DNA from: Gammaproteobacteria bacterium
GTDB lineage: Bacteria > Pseudomonadota > Gammaproteobacteria > Steroidobacterales > Steroidobacteraceae
Direction of reading: 5' to 3'
Length of the DNA: 64,000 nt
NCBI GenBank assembly: GCA_025350055.1
Contig: JANXYK010000024.1
Span: forward strand, 1-64,000
Each line of letters opens with the position of its first letter. The stretch's first letter is position 1. Below the pieces are notes generated by a model. That model was not told the origin of the DNA. It ran no database searches and saw nothing but the letters and a program-made list of their open reading frames with translations. This document shows, one piece after another, positions 16,143 to 24,323 of the stretch. The translations under genes were made by a program, and so were the position numbers.

Positions 16143-17537
16143 TTGAACTCATCAACAGCCACGCCAGAGATCGAACGAACCGCGCGGGATCGCGCTTTCC
16201 TCGGCCATCCCAAGGGGCTGGCCTATCTCTCCGTCGTCGAAGGCTGCGAGCGCTTTTCGTACTACTCCATGCAGACGCTGCTTGTGCTCTACATGGTGAA
16301 CTATGTGCTGTTGCCGGAGAATTTTGCCAACGCGATCGGCCTCGGCTGGATGCAGCAGCACCGCTATGGCGGGCTCTCCGGTCAACCCTTGTGGTCGGCG
16401 ATTTTTGGCGACTACACTTCGCTGGTCTATCTCACGCCACTGCTGGGCGGCCTGATCGCCGATCGCTGGCTGGGGCGGCGCACGACGCTGATCCTGGGTG
16501 CCGTGGTCATGGCGCTCGGGCATTTTCTGATGGCCTTCGAGGCCGCTTTCCTGTTCGCGCTGCTGACATTGATAGTCGGGGTGGGCCTGTTCAAGGGCAA
16601 CATCGCTACACAGGTGGGCGAGCTCTACTCGGAGGGCGACCTGCGCCGGGCGATGGCGTTCCAGATTTTCTACATCGCGATCAATGTCAGCGTGATCGCT
16701 GCGCCGCTGGTCTCTGGCACGCTGGGCGAGAAGGTCGGTTGGCATTGGGGTTTCGGCGCCGCCGGCGTGGTCATGGTCGTGGGACTTCTGATCTATCTCG
16801 CTGGCCAACGTTGGCTACCGCCGGACAACCGCCTGGCCAGGCGGACGGCCAAACGGGAGGCGAAGGCGCCGCGCGAGCGTATGAGCGCGCGCGACTGGCA
16901 ATGCTTCGGCGCGCTCGCGGTGCTAGTGCCGGTACTGGCCGTCGCACTGCTCACCAACCAGGAGATCTTTAACGCTTATCTCGCCTGGGCGGATCAGCAC
17001 TTCCAGCTGACCTTTTTCGGCACGACTTTGCCCACAAGCTGGATGATCACGCTGGATGCAGTATTGAGTTTTTCGATGCTGGTCACGGTCGCCTGGTTCT
17101 GGAACATGATCGGCAGGCGCACCAGCCGTGAACCGGACGAGCTCGGTAAGATGATCATCGGCAGCTTCTTCAGCGTCGCCGGCGGCCTGTGCCTGGTCAT
17201 TGCAGCCGCGAGCCAGGGATCGGGCAAGATCGGCCTGTTCTGGCCGGTGATGTTTCATCTGGTCAACAGCATCGGGTTCGCCCACATCCTGCCGGTGAGT
17301 CTCGCGTTGTTCAGCCGCTATGCCCCCAAGGCGATCACCGGCTTCGTCATCGGCGTGTACTACCTGGGGTTCTTTGCAGCGAACAAGCTCGTCGGCGTGG
17401 TCGGCGGCTGGTACAGCTCCATGGCGACGACTCAATTCTGGCTGATCCACGTGGGCGCGGTAGCGCTGGGGCTGGTGGCCTTCACCGCCTTCAAGTACCT
17501 GGTGGCACCCAGGTTGACGCAGCAGTCGCCCGCATGA
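16143..17537 (+). CDS. Proton-dependent oligopeptide transporter (POT/PTR family)
   Basis: 464 residues with about 12-14 hydrophobic helices. The POT signature 'VEGCERFSYYSM' (ExxERFxYY, proton coupling and peptide binding) is at 30-41, and 'GLIADRWLGRR' matches the family's second motif. Start codon is TTG 16143, 20 bp after the MalM-like stop; no better start is in frame. It imports di- and tripeptides with protons, the natural sink for products of the exported peptidases nearby. The stop overlaps the next start (ATGA), giving translational coupling with a CoA transferase. Confidence 0.93.
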   Translation: MNSSTATPEIERTARDRAFLGHPKGLAYLSVVEGCERFSYYSMQTLLVLYMVNYVLLPENFANAIGLGWMQQHRYGGLSGQPLWSAIFGDYTSLVYLTPLLGGLIADRWLGRRTTLILGAVVMALGHFLMAFEAAFLFALLTLIVGVGLFKGNIATQVGELYSEGDLRRAMAFQIFYIAINVSVIAAPLVSGTLGEKVGWHWGFGAAGVVMVVGLLIYLAGQRWLPPDNRLARRTAKREAKAPRERMSARDWQCFGALAVLVPVLAVALLTNQEIFNAYLAWADQHFQLTFFGTTLPTSWMITLDAVLSFSMLVTVAWFWNMIGRRTSREPDELGKMIIGSFFSVAGGLCLVIAAASQGSGKIGLFWPVMFHLVNSIGFAHILPVSLALFSRYAPKAITGFVIGVYYLGFFAANKLVGVVGGWYSSMATTQFWLIHVGAVALGLVAFTAFKYLVAPRLTQQSPA

Positions 17538-18712
17538 GCGGCGATACCAATCGGCGCGCGCATTCGGGATTGCGCGTGCTGGAATTGGCGCGGATTCTCG
17601 CGGGCCCCTGGGCGGGCCAGACGCTGGCTGATCTTGGCGCCGAAGTCATCAAGGTGGAGTCGCCCACGGGTGACGACACGCGTCGGTGGGGCCCGCCATT
17701 CATCGAGCGCGCGGACGGCAGTCGCGACGCCGCGTATTTCCACTCCTGCAATCGCGGCAAGCGGTCCGTGGTTGCGGACTTCAAGGTACCGCGCGATCTG
17801 GAACTGGTGCATCGCCTTGCTGCCAAGGCGGATGTAGTCATCGAGAATTTCATTCCAGGCTCATTGGGCAAGTTTGGCCTGGACTATGCAAGCATCGCCC
17901 GACTCAATCCGCGCGTGGTCTACTGCTCGATCTCGGGATTCGGTCAATCGGGCCCCTATGCATCGCGCCCCGGCTATGACGCGATGATCCAGGGCATGGG
18001 CGGCATCATGGATCTCACCGGTGAGCCTGATGGGCCACCGCAAAAGATTGGTGTTGCGTTAGCCGACATCATGACCGGCGTTTACGGCGTGGTGGCGATC
18101 CAGGCCGCACTGGCCTATCGGGACCGCGCGGGCCTCGGTCAGCACATCGACATGGCCCTGCTGGATGTGATGGTCGGTACCCTGGCGAATCAAGCCTTGA
18201 ACTACTTCGCGTCAGGTCAGGTGCCAACCCGCTTGGGCAATGCGCACCCGAATATCGTGCCCTATCAGTCATTCGCGGTACGCGATGGTCACGTGATGAT
18301 TGCGGTGGGCTCAGACCGGCAGTTCGAGCGTTTCTGCCAGGCCATCAACCGGCCCGAGCTTGGCAGCGACGCCCGCTTTGCGGACAACCCGGGGCGTGTG
18401 GCGCACCGTGAGCTGCTCGTCGGGGAGGTGTCGGCGACCTTGGCTCAATTGTCGCGGGATGAGCTGCTGTCCCGGTTGACCGCAGTCGGTGTGCCCTCTG
18501 GGCCGATCAACACACTGGCCGGGGTATTTGCAGATGAGCAGGTACAGCATCGGCAGATGCGCATCAGCATGTCATCCGGCAACGATACCGGGCAGGCAAT
18601 TGATGGACTGCGCACACCGATCGCCATGTCGGAGTGCAGTCTGGAGCTGGGAAGGGCTGCGCCGCGCTTGGGTGAACATACCGAGGTTGTCGCGCGCGAA
18701 CTGGGCTTGTGA
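17534..18712 (+). CDS. CaiB/BaiF (class III) CoA transferase
   Basis: 392 residues. The class III motifs are present: 'RVLELARILAGPWAGQTLADLGAEVIKVE' region at the N-terminus, 'NRGKRSV', 'ENFIPGSLGKFGLDY', 'CSISGFGQSGPY', 'GYDAMIQGMGG' and the catalytic Asp in 'IDMALLDV'. Such enzymes move CoA between carboxylic acids (formate/oxalate, carnitine, mesaconate and others); the substrate cannot be told. The ATG overlaps the stop of the peptide transporter by 4 bp, an unusual pairing that suggests a shared substrate. Confidence 0.92.
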   Translation: MSGDTNRRAHSGLRVLELARILAGPWAGQTLADLGAEVIKVESPTGDDTRRWGPPFIERADGSRDAAYFHSCNRGKRSVVADFKVPRDLELVHRLAAKADVVIENFIPGSLGKFGLDYASIARLNPRVVYCSISGFGQSGPYASRPGYDAMIQGMGGIMDLTGEPDGPPQKIGVALADIMTGVYGVVAIQAALAYRDRAGLGQHIDMALLDVMVGTLANQALNYFASGQVPTRLGNAHPNIVPYQSFAVRDGHVMIAVGSDRQFERFCQAINRPELGSDARFADNPGRVAHRELLVGEVSATLAQLSRDELLSRLTAVGVPSGPINTLAGVFADEQVQHRQMRISMSSGNDTGQAIDGLRTPIAMSECSLELGRAAPRLGEHTEVVARELGL

Positions 18713-18727
18713 CTCGCGCCGCATGAA

Positions 18728-18766
18728 CTGAATCATCCGACCGCAGTCGGCGTGCGCCGGATTCAG
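18728..18766. terminator. Hairpin between convergent genes
   Basis: CTGAATC-at-CCG (from 18728) pairs with CGGATTCAG (18758-18766), nine base pairs with a two-base bulge, exactly in the 50-bp gap where the CoA transferase and the M14 gene converge. It overlaps the M14 stop codon. No U-tract, so a weak terminator call. Confidence 0.3.
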
Positions 18767-19686
18767 GCCGTCTGGCTCAAGGCAAAATCCAGCGCCGCAC
18801 ACACGCAGACCGCTTGCGCCTCCGTGCATAGATCGGGCGTCGTGCCCGGGCTGTCGGGATAGACTTCGGTTGTTGTCCGGTATCGTGCCTGCGTCATGCC
18901 TGCGCACAATCCCAGCTTCCTGATCGGGTACGCAATCAGTCCTGGCGCGAGCAGCGGCGAGCCGATGATGTTGCCTTTGGCATCGGCCGGTGCAATGTGG
19001 GTGACTTTGGCTATGGCCGCAATCATCGCCTGCTGGAATGCGACCTGTGGATCCTCGAGATCGGCAACCAGATAAAAGCCGTCCGGGATTTCTGTCAGTT
19101 GTTGCGGCACGCCATCGCGCGCTGCGAGCGCCGGGCGAAACTCTGATTCGTCCGTATCCGTGGTCTCGTGCAGGTCGACATGCACGAGCACGCGATCCCG
19201 AACAGGCGCGAGCAGGCGCATGAGCTCCGTCGCCTCCTGCGCCCGGCCTTGCTCCCTGAAGGATCGATTGGGGTCAACGGCGTGCGGATTCCAGCGACTG
19301 ATCACTTCATAGGCCCAGGGACTAACGCAGGGCGCCACGATGAGGTTGCAGCGGCCTGCATAGGCGGCGGCGTGCTGATCCAGGAATCGTAGAGCCCCGT
19401 GCACGCCACTCGTCTCGTAGCCGTGAACGCCACCAGTCACCAGCGCGATCGGCAGGGCGTCATTCCAGGGCCGGGTTCGCAGGGCCAGCAGGGGATATCG
19501 CGCGGGGTCGTGATCGAGGTGGCCGTACTGCACGAGCTCGAAACGATTGCTCAAGGCTTGCACCGCATTGCGCACGTCCACTTCGTAGCTGCGCTGCACG
19601 GTTTGACGCGAACGCCAGGCTGCAATTTCCGCAGATCCCCAGGGCTTGCCTGGTGTACCAATGGGATAGGGCGCGTCGGTCGTCAT
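18763..19686 (-). CDS. M14-family metallocarboxypeptidase/aspartoacylase-like
   Basis: 307 residues. Zinc-binding 'GGVHGYETSGVHG' supplies HxxE (about 84-87) and 'HVDLHETTD' the third ligand His; 'NPHAVDPNRSF' matches the substrate-carboxylate binding asparagine-arginine region of M14 proteins. No signal peptide, so it probably works in the cytoplasm on imported peptides or amidated/acylated amino acids. C-terminal Glu in 'YRTTTEVYPDSPG' could be the catalytic acid. Transcribed alone, convergent with the CoA transferase. Confidence 0.85.
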   Translation of the reverse strand: MTTDAPYPIGTPGKPWGSAEIAAWRSRQTVQRSYEVDVRNAVQALSNRFELVQYGHLDHDPARYPLLALRTRPWNDALPIALVTGGVHGYETSGVHGALRFLDQHAAAYAGRCNLIVAPCVSPWAYEVISRWNPHAVDPNRSFREQGRAQEATELMRLLAPVRDRVLVHVDLHETTDTDESEFRPALAARDGVPQQLTEIPDGFYLVADLEDPQVAFQQAMIAAIAKVTHIAPADAKGNIIGSPLLAPGLIAYPIRKLGLCAGMTQARYRTTTEVYPDSPGTTPDLCTEAQAVCVCAALDFALSQTA

Positions 19687-19750
19687 CGGCTGTCAGTCCT
19701 TCCGGTTTCGTTTGAACTCAAGGGCGTTCATTGTACGTCCGGAAGATCTC

Positions 19751-19779
19751 GCGCCGGGAGCCAGTTGGGCCCCCGGCGC
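19751..19779. terminator. GC-rich hairpin downstream of the DUF4242 genes
   Basis: GCGCCGGG (19751-19758) and CCCGGCGC (19772-19779) form a perfect 8-bp stem, extended inward by GCC/GGC with one mismatch and closed by a five-base loop. It lies 15 bp beyond the restored DUF4242 stop on the minus strand and upstream of the M14 gene, fitting a terminator for the DUF4242 unit, though no U-run follows. Confidence 0.45.
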
Positions 19780-19793
19780 GATGTCAGTTGCAT

Positions 19794-20149
19794 TCACTTC
19801 GGCGTGAGTGTTACCGGCACTTCAACCACGCTGTCGACCGGCAGCTTGTTCAGCTTCGCCGCTGCGCGAATAGCGGACTCGCTCGGACCTTCTAGATGCA
19901 GTAGGTCTTGGTCTTGTCGGCATTCGCATAGGATTGGAGCCAGTGAACTCCAACCGTGGCGTTGTTGGCGTTCACTTTGGCCTTGGTCTCGGCATCGAGG
20001 CCCGCGAGCGCGCCGGCCGGAAAGGTCCGCTCGATCAGGAAACGATGCATGGAGGCCTTGCGGGCCGCGGTCATGTGGGTGGTCGGTACCTGCGCGACAG
20101 CGGCAGCCATCACGGAAAGCAGTGCGATCGACATCATCAGTCTCTTCAT
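19794..20149 (-). pseudogene. Exported DUF4242 protein, single-base frameshift
   Basis: From ATG 20149 a signal peptide (MKRLMMSIALLSVMAAAVAQ) leads into a DUF4242 domain ('MHRFLIERTFPAGALAGLD', 'GVHWLQSYANADKTKTYCI') that ends at TAG 19894-19892. The paralogous pattern is 'YCIYEGPSE': dropping one C from TACGAAGG gives the TAGAAGG seen here. The other frame then continues perfectly as 'GPSESAIRAAAKLNKLPVDS' to TGA 19796-19794. DUF4242 proteins are small ferredoxin-like-fold proteins, one of which (SCO4226) binds nickel. The truncated product lacks its last third. Second of two tandem DUF4242 genes. Confidence 0.8.
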
Positions 20150-20175
20150 TGGAGTCTCCCTTGCCCGGTTGTGGA

Positions 20176-20460
20176 TCAATTATTGGCAGTCGTCGGATCG
20201 ATCATCGACGGGATCGCCGTGATCTTCGTGAAAGGAATGCCGCTGAGCTCCGAATGCTTGCGGATGCTCGCTTCGCTGTCGGCGAGGTAAATGCAGAGAG
20301 TCTTGTCGCCCGCGACGTAGCTGTGCTGCCACTGCACGCCGGCGCCGATCTTCGCGATGGCCTGGTTCGAGGTGCGTGCCGCACCGCAGAGTTCGACGGT
20401 AGACATGCCGCCGATGCCCGCGATGTCCCTCTCGATCATGTAGCGCTTCAAGGTGTTCAT
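20176..20460 (-). CDS. DUF4242 family protein (cytosolic paralogue)
   Basis: 94 residues, the full length of the single-domain family: 'YMIERDIAGIGGMSTVELCGAA', 'GVQWQHSYVAGDKTLCIYLADSEASIRKHSELSGIPFTKI' pattern recognisable in part, ending 'PTTANN'. No signal peptide, unlike the tandem copy 27 bp downstream. The TLC(I/V)Y core is intact here. Function unknown; a nickel-binding role is reported for one relative. Divergent from a LysR gene whose upstream palindrome is a likely shared operator. Confidence 0.85.
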   Translation of the reverse strand: MNTLKRYMIERDIAGIGGMSTVELCGAARTSNQAIAKIGAGVQWQHSYVAGDKTLCIYLADSEASIRKHSELSGIPFTKITAIPSMIDPTTANN

Positions 20461-20545
20461 GTTCCGTGACTCCCGGGAAATGTGATTCGACGGTGGGAAT
20501 TATCCGCAGCGCCGGAACAGCGACAAGCTATAAGTTCTTGATGTC

Positions 20546-20564
20546 ACTAAAGATAATCTTTAGT
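20546..20564. promoter_or_regulatory. Perfect 19-bp palindrome, likely LysR operator
   Basis: ACTAAAGATAATCTTTAGT has two perfect 9-bp arms around a single central A. It lies 8 bp before the LysR start codon and 86 bp before the divergent DUF4242 gene, in the only AT-rich stretch of the gap. LysR regulators bind interrupted dyads of this kind and repress their own promoter, so this is a good operator candidate. Confidence 0.6.
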
Positions 20565-20572
20565 ATGGCGGG

Positions 20573-21538
20573 ATGGACGGCCCAACCCATCTGCGTGCCT
20601 TGCAGGCGCTGGAACTTGCCTTGCGCACTGGTTCACTGAAGGCAGCGGCCGAGCGCATGGCCATCACGCCGGCTGCTGCCGGTCAGCGGATCAAGTCGCT
20701 CGAGGAATTCCTCGGCATCCAGCTGCTGTTGCGCGGGCGTTCAGGTCTGCAGCCCTCGCCGGCACTGGCGCACGCCATACCGCACCTGGAGAGCGCGTTT
20801 CGCGAACTGGGCGTCTTCACTGAAATGCTGGATATGCAGCGCGGGCAGGAACTGCATATCGCCGCAGCGCCGGACTTCGCTGATCTGTGGCTGCAGCAAC
20901 GCCTGCCACAATTCCTGGCAGCGTATCCAAATCTGCGCATCAACATCAACGGGGAGGGGACGGCACCGAAGCGTGTCGGGCGCATCGACTGCGAGATCAG
21001 CTTCGGTCCGGCGAATGCACCGCAGCGCGAAGAGCGCAGCCTCGATACGCTATTCCGCGATTTCGTGCTGCCCATCAGTTCGCCGGAGATGGACGCGCGC
21101 GTTGCCAGACGTCGGGTGCGTCACCGGCTAGAGGGCTGTGCGCTGTTTCACGTCGACTTCTACAAGGATGACCCCCAGGTGCCGAGGTGGCCGCAGTGGG
21201 TCAAGGCCCAGCGGCACAAACGCACGGCACCGGAGCGCGGTATCCGCTTTACCCGCATCGCCCAGGCCATCGAGACGGTGGCCGACGGAGCGGGCTACGC
21301 ACTGTGCGGAATAGCGCTCGCCCGCCCACCGCTTGAGTCTGGTGCGCTGTCGCTGCCATTTCCGCTTGCCACCGGTCGCTGGAGCTCGCACGCCTTCCAT
21401 ATGCGTGTCGCGACCAACGCGCTGGTGCGGCCACACGTGCGCCAATTCCGGCATTGGTTGCTGGAGGAAGCGAGAGACACCGAGCGCTGGTTGGACGATA
21501 GAGTGGCACGAGAAACACGCGCTACTGCCCGTCGATGA
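20573..21538 (+). CDS. LysR-type transcriptional regulator
   Basis: 321 residues. N-terminal helix-turn-helix ('LELALRTGSLKAAAERMAITPAAAGQRIKSLEE' region, 12-45) with an unusual AAAGQRI in place of the common SAVSRQI. The effector domain is somewhat degenerate but complete ('LHIAAAPDFADLWLQQRLPQF', 'ADGAGYALCGIALA'). The perfect palindrome immediately upstream and the divergent DUF4242 pair point to local control. Its 3' end overlaps the DUF4091 gene on the other strand by 17 bp. Confidence 0.88.
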   Translation: MDGPTHLRALQALELALRTGSLKAAAERMAITPAAAGQRIKSLEEFLGIQLLLRGRSGLQPSPALAHAIPHLESAFRELGVFTEMLDMQRGQELHIAAAPDFADLWLQQRLPQFLAAYPNLRININGEGTAPKRVGRIDCEISFGPANAPQREERSLDTLFRDFVLPISSPEMDARVARRRVRHRLEGCALFHVDFYKDDPQVPRWPQWVKAQRHKRTAPERGIRFTRIAQAIETVADGAGYALCGIALARPPLESGALSLPFPLATGRWSSHAFHMRVATNALVRPHVRQFRHWLLEEARDTERWLDDRVARETRATARR

Positions 21539-23621
21539 TATGAGCCAGTTGTGCGCGCGCCGCTTCCCAGTCGTCGGGATTGCTGCTCCAGCTGGCGCCT
21601 TCATAGGTGTAGGAACAGTCTTCCTTGGTCGAGTAGCACTGCACTTCCCACATCACGCGCGGCACGATCTTCTGCACGATGGCATCGACGGCGGCCGGGT
21701 CGATGGCGTGGGCCAGCGTCAGGTAGTCGACGTCCTGCACGCCACGCCGCCAGTGCTTGAGCCGCAAGCTCACGATCGGTCCTGGCAGGCCGTAGGAATT
21801 TGACGGGAACAGTACGTCGGTGCCGGGATAGAACAGCACGCCGTTGCCATTGCTCATGGAGCCGCCGATCAGGCCGTAGCTGTGGCTGTTGTGCATGTGC
21901 TCGGCGTTGGGGCCGAAGGTCTCGGCGCTGGAAAACACATCGTATTTGCCGCGCCCCTGCTGGTAGTCATCGAAGTAAGTGCCTTCCCAGATGAAGTAGC
22001 GCGCCAGGCGTTTCTTGTACTGGCCCCAGGGCGCCTCACGCATCGCCACGCCGTCGTCTTCCGTGGCCATCGAGCCGACACCGGGCCGGGCGCCGTTGTA
22101 GTAGTACGGCTTGCGGGTTGGCGACTGTGCCAGCAGGGCGTCAATGGCGGCCTGATCCACGGCGCTGGTGCCATTCTGGTTGTGCGAGTTGCCACCACTC
22201 ATTTCCCAGGTCGAAGTCGGAAAGCTCAGCGCCGACGGCGCATCGATCAAGCCCACGGTCGCCAGGGTCTGCAGATGCCGGCCGGCGCCGCTGATCGCCT
22301 GCCACCACTCGAGCTGCGTTGTCAGCGTGGGCTTCGAATCCTTGCAATAGATCTCATCGCACAAGTACACGAAGCGTTCCACGCCTGGCGCATTCTTCTC
22401 GAACCACGTTGCCCAGTTGTTGAATCGGCTGGTGAAGACATCCTGTGTGGTGTCGTGCGTCAGGCCACCGTAGGTGCCGATCGAGAACACGTCCTGCGCT
22501 GTGCCCATGCCCGGGCCGGCGTAGCCGGAGGCGGCGCTGAAGCCCGAGCCATCGAGATAGGGCAGCCAGTTCGCATCCGGCTTGCCAGCACTCCATTCAG
22601 TATCAAAGTTGTCGCCGATGACGGCAATCTTGTGCCGGTGCGCAACCCGCAACTCGTTGCGGTAGGCCGCGAGTGCTGCTTGCCTCGAGCCGAAGCGCGA
22701 ATCCAGGTCCTGGACCGAGGCAAACAGCATGGTGTGCGAGGCTGGCGCATCCGGGAGCGTGAAGTTCCTGACCGACAACGAAACCGGCACATTGCGAGTG
22801 GCCACGCCGTGCTCGTAAATGGTGACCGTGCCGGTGTATGTGCCGGGCGGTGCAGCCTTGGGTATGTAGATATCGGCCCAGATCGACTGGTTTGCACCTG
22901 AGGCAACATTGAACTTCGCGGTCAGTTCGAGAGGTACGGCGATGTCAGGTACGTAGCGGTTGGCGATGGGGCGCTCCGCGAAGCTGCAATCCGTGCCCGT
23001 CGGCTGCTTGTGCGGATCGGGTTGCATCATGCCGGGGCAGCGTGCGCGCTGCGGTAGCGCGGCGTCGCCCCAGCCTGCCAATGAGCCAAATCCGAAATAG
23101 CTGATGCCCTTGATCTGCAGGTAGCGCACGTAGAACAACTCGATCTCGGTGCTGCTCCAGTCATACATGTTGGCGGCCGTGCGCGGTGCGTAGCGCAACG
23201 CTGCGCCACCGGGGCCGATGAGATTACTGATGCTGACGCTCACCTCATTGACGCCAGCCTTCGCAGCCTCGAGCACCAGGTTGAAATTGATGACTTCATT
23301 GCGCGCACCGAGCAGCTTGATGGTGCTGCCATCCCAAAGACCATTGCGTACGTCCTTGCCCGTCGAGGAGCGCAGCTCGTCGCGGGTGACCTTGTCGCCA
23401 CCATCGTTCGCCCACACGGCGCTGAGCGCGCTGTTGTCGCTGGTTGTCGGCGGCGTGGATGCGGGTGTCGGCGCGGAAGGCGTGACAAGCGGAGTGCCAT
23501 TGCTACTGCCGCTGGCCAGCGCAGAGCCGCTGGACTTGGTTCCATTGCCGCCGCACCCAGCGGCCAATAGCAGTGCAATGGAACAAGCGATGCTGCCGGT
23601 CAAACGCAGGAAGTTGTTCAT
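21522..23621 (-). CDS. DUF4091 lipoprotein, putative glycoside-hydrolase-like
   Basis: About 699 residues from ATG 23621; the upstream start at 23684 would put a charged segment before the signal. The leader ends in the lipobox 'LLAAGC', followed by a Ser/Thr/Pro/Gly-rich linker (about 25-65). The middle has a beta-sandwich-like region and the C-terminus the DUF4091 pattern 'LRLKHWRRGVQDVDYLTLA'. A TIM-barrel-like central part has 'YLCDEIYCKD' (an acidic pair that could be catalytic). DUF4091 proteins are predicted polysaccharide-active but uncharacterised. Surface-anchored; single gene. Confidence 0.8.
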   Translation of the reverse strand: MNNFLRLTGSIACSIALLLAAGCGGNGTKSSGSALASGSSNGTPLVTPSAPTPASTPPTTSDNSALSAVWANDGGDKVTRDELRSSTGKDVRNGLWDGSTIKLLGARNEVINFNLVLEAAKAGVNEVSVSISNLIGPGGAALRYAPRTAANMYDWSSTEIELFYVRYLQIKGISYFGFGSLAGWGDAALPQRARCPGMMQPDPHKQPTGTDCSFAERPIANRYVPDIAVPLELTAKFNVASGANQSIWADIYIPKAAPPGTYTGTVTIYEHGVATRNVPVSLSVRNFTLPDAPASHTMLFASVQDLDSRFGSRQAALAAYRNELRVAHRHKIAVIGDNFDTEWSAGKPDANWLPYLDGSGFSAASGYAGPGMGTAQDVFSIGTYGGLTHDTTQDVFTSRFNNWATWFEKNAPGVERFVYLCDEIYCKDSKPTLTTQLEWWQAISGAGRHLQTLATVGLIDAPSALSFPTSTWEMSGGNSHNQNGTSAVDQAAIDALLAQSPTRKPYYYNGARPGVGSMATEDDGVAMREAPWGQYKKRLARYFIWEGTYFDDYQQGRGKYDVFSSAETFGPNAEHMHNSHSYGLIGGSMSNGNGVLFYPGTDVLFPSNSYGLPGPIVSLRLKHWRRGVQDVDYLTLAHAIDPAAVDAIVQKIVPRVMWEVQCYSTKEDCSYTYEGASWSSNPDDWEAARAQLAHIIDGQ

Positions 23622-23885
23622 GAATTGCCGTCGCTCGCTCTTGGGTTGAGCCGCATTTGACGGCACTCGCGCGTGGCGCGCCAACCGTCGCCGATCTCAG
23701 ACTGCGCGCGCGTGGTTTTGGCTCTTTTGTCGCCAAACGGTTACGACTGCAGTAGCGGTGTGACCGGGAGAGGAGGAGACTCGACGTGCGCAAACGGAGT
23801 GCAGGAAGCAGCGTCCGCGAGGGTTGAATCTGAATCGCGCATAGCGGCTGTTGGAATTTCGGTATTGGGAAAACGGGAGTACGGA

Positions 23886-24302
23886 ATGAGGCACGCAATG
23901 TCATGGTGCGTAGTTTTTGTCGCCGGTGTGCTGGCCGGAGCAGTTGCGGGCGAAGTCGTGCATGCGAAGGCGCCGCCATACCTGACAACGCAGATCCTCA
24001 AGACGGATTTGAACAACCTGCCCGGCCAGGAGATGTTGGTATTCGAGTCAACCTGGCAGCCCGGTTTTCGGTTGCCGCTGCACATGCATCCGAACGGGCA
24101 CGAGGTCACATACGTCATCGAAGGTGAGCAGACGTTTTACGTCGAAGGTGTCGGAACCAAAGTGGTTAAAGCGGGTGAGGCGATCTACACGCCTCCCAAC
24201 ACCCCGCACTACGGTAGCAACTTGACGGGCAAGCCAACCAGGACTGTAGTGATCAGGATCAAGGACATCGGCAAACCCATCATGGTTGAGGTGAAGCAGT
24301 AG
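23886..24302 (+). CDS. Exported cupin-domain protein
   Basis: 138 residues. ATG 23886 has GGGAG about seven bases upstream and opens a signal-anchor ('MSWCVVFVAGVLAGAVAGEVVHA'). A single cupin barrel follows with metal ligands in 'LHMHPNGHEVTYVIEG' (HxH...E pattern) and 'PPNTPHYGSN' (second-motif His). Such small periplasmic cupins bind a divalent metal and may be dioxygenases, isomerases or binding proteins. The 264 bp upstream to the DUF4091 start hold no gene; 21 bp downstream the S41-like gene starts. Confidence 0.85.
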   Translation: MRHAMSWCVVFVAGVLAGAVAGEVVHAKAPPYLTTQILKTDLNNLPGQEMLVFESTWQPGFRLPLHMHPNGHEVTYVIEGEQTFYVEGVGTKVVKAGEAIYTPPNTPHYGSNLTGKPTRTVVIRIKDIGKPIMVEVKQ

Positions 24303-24323
24303 GCGTTATCTCAAAGGCATCAC

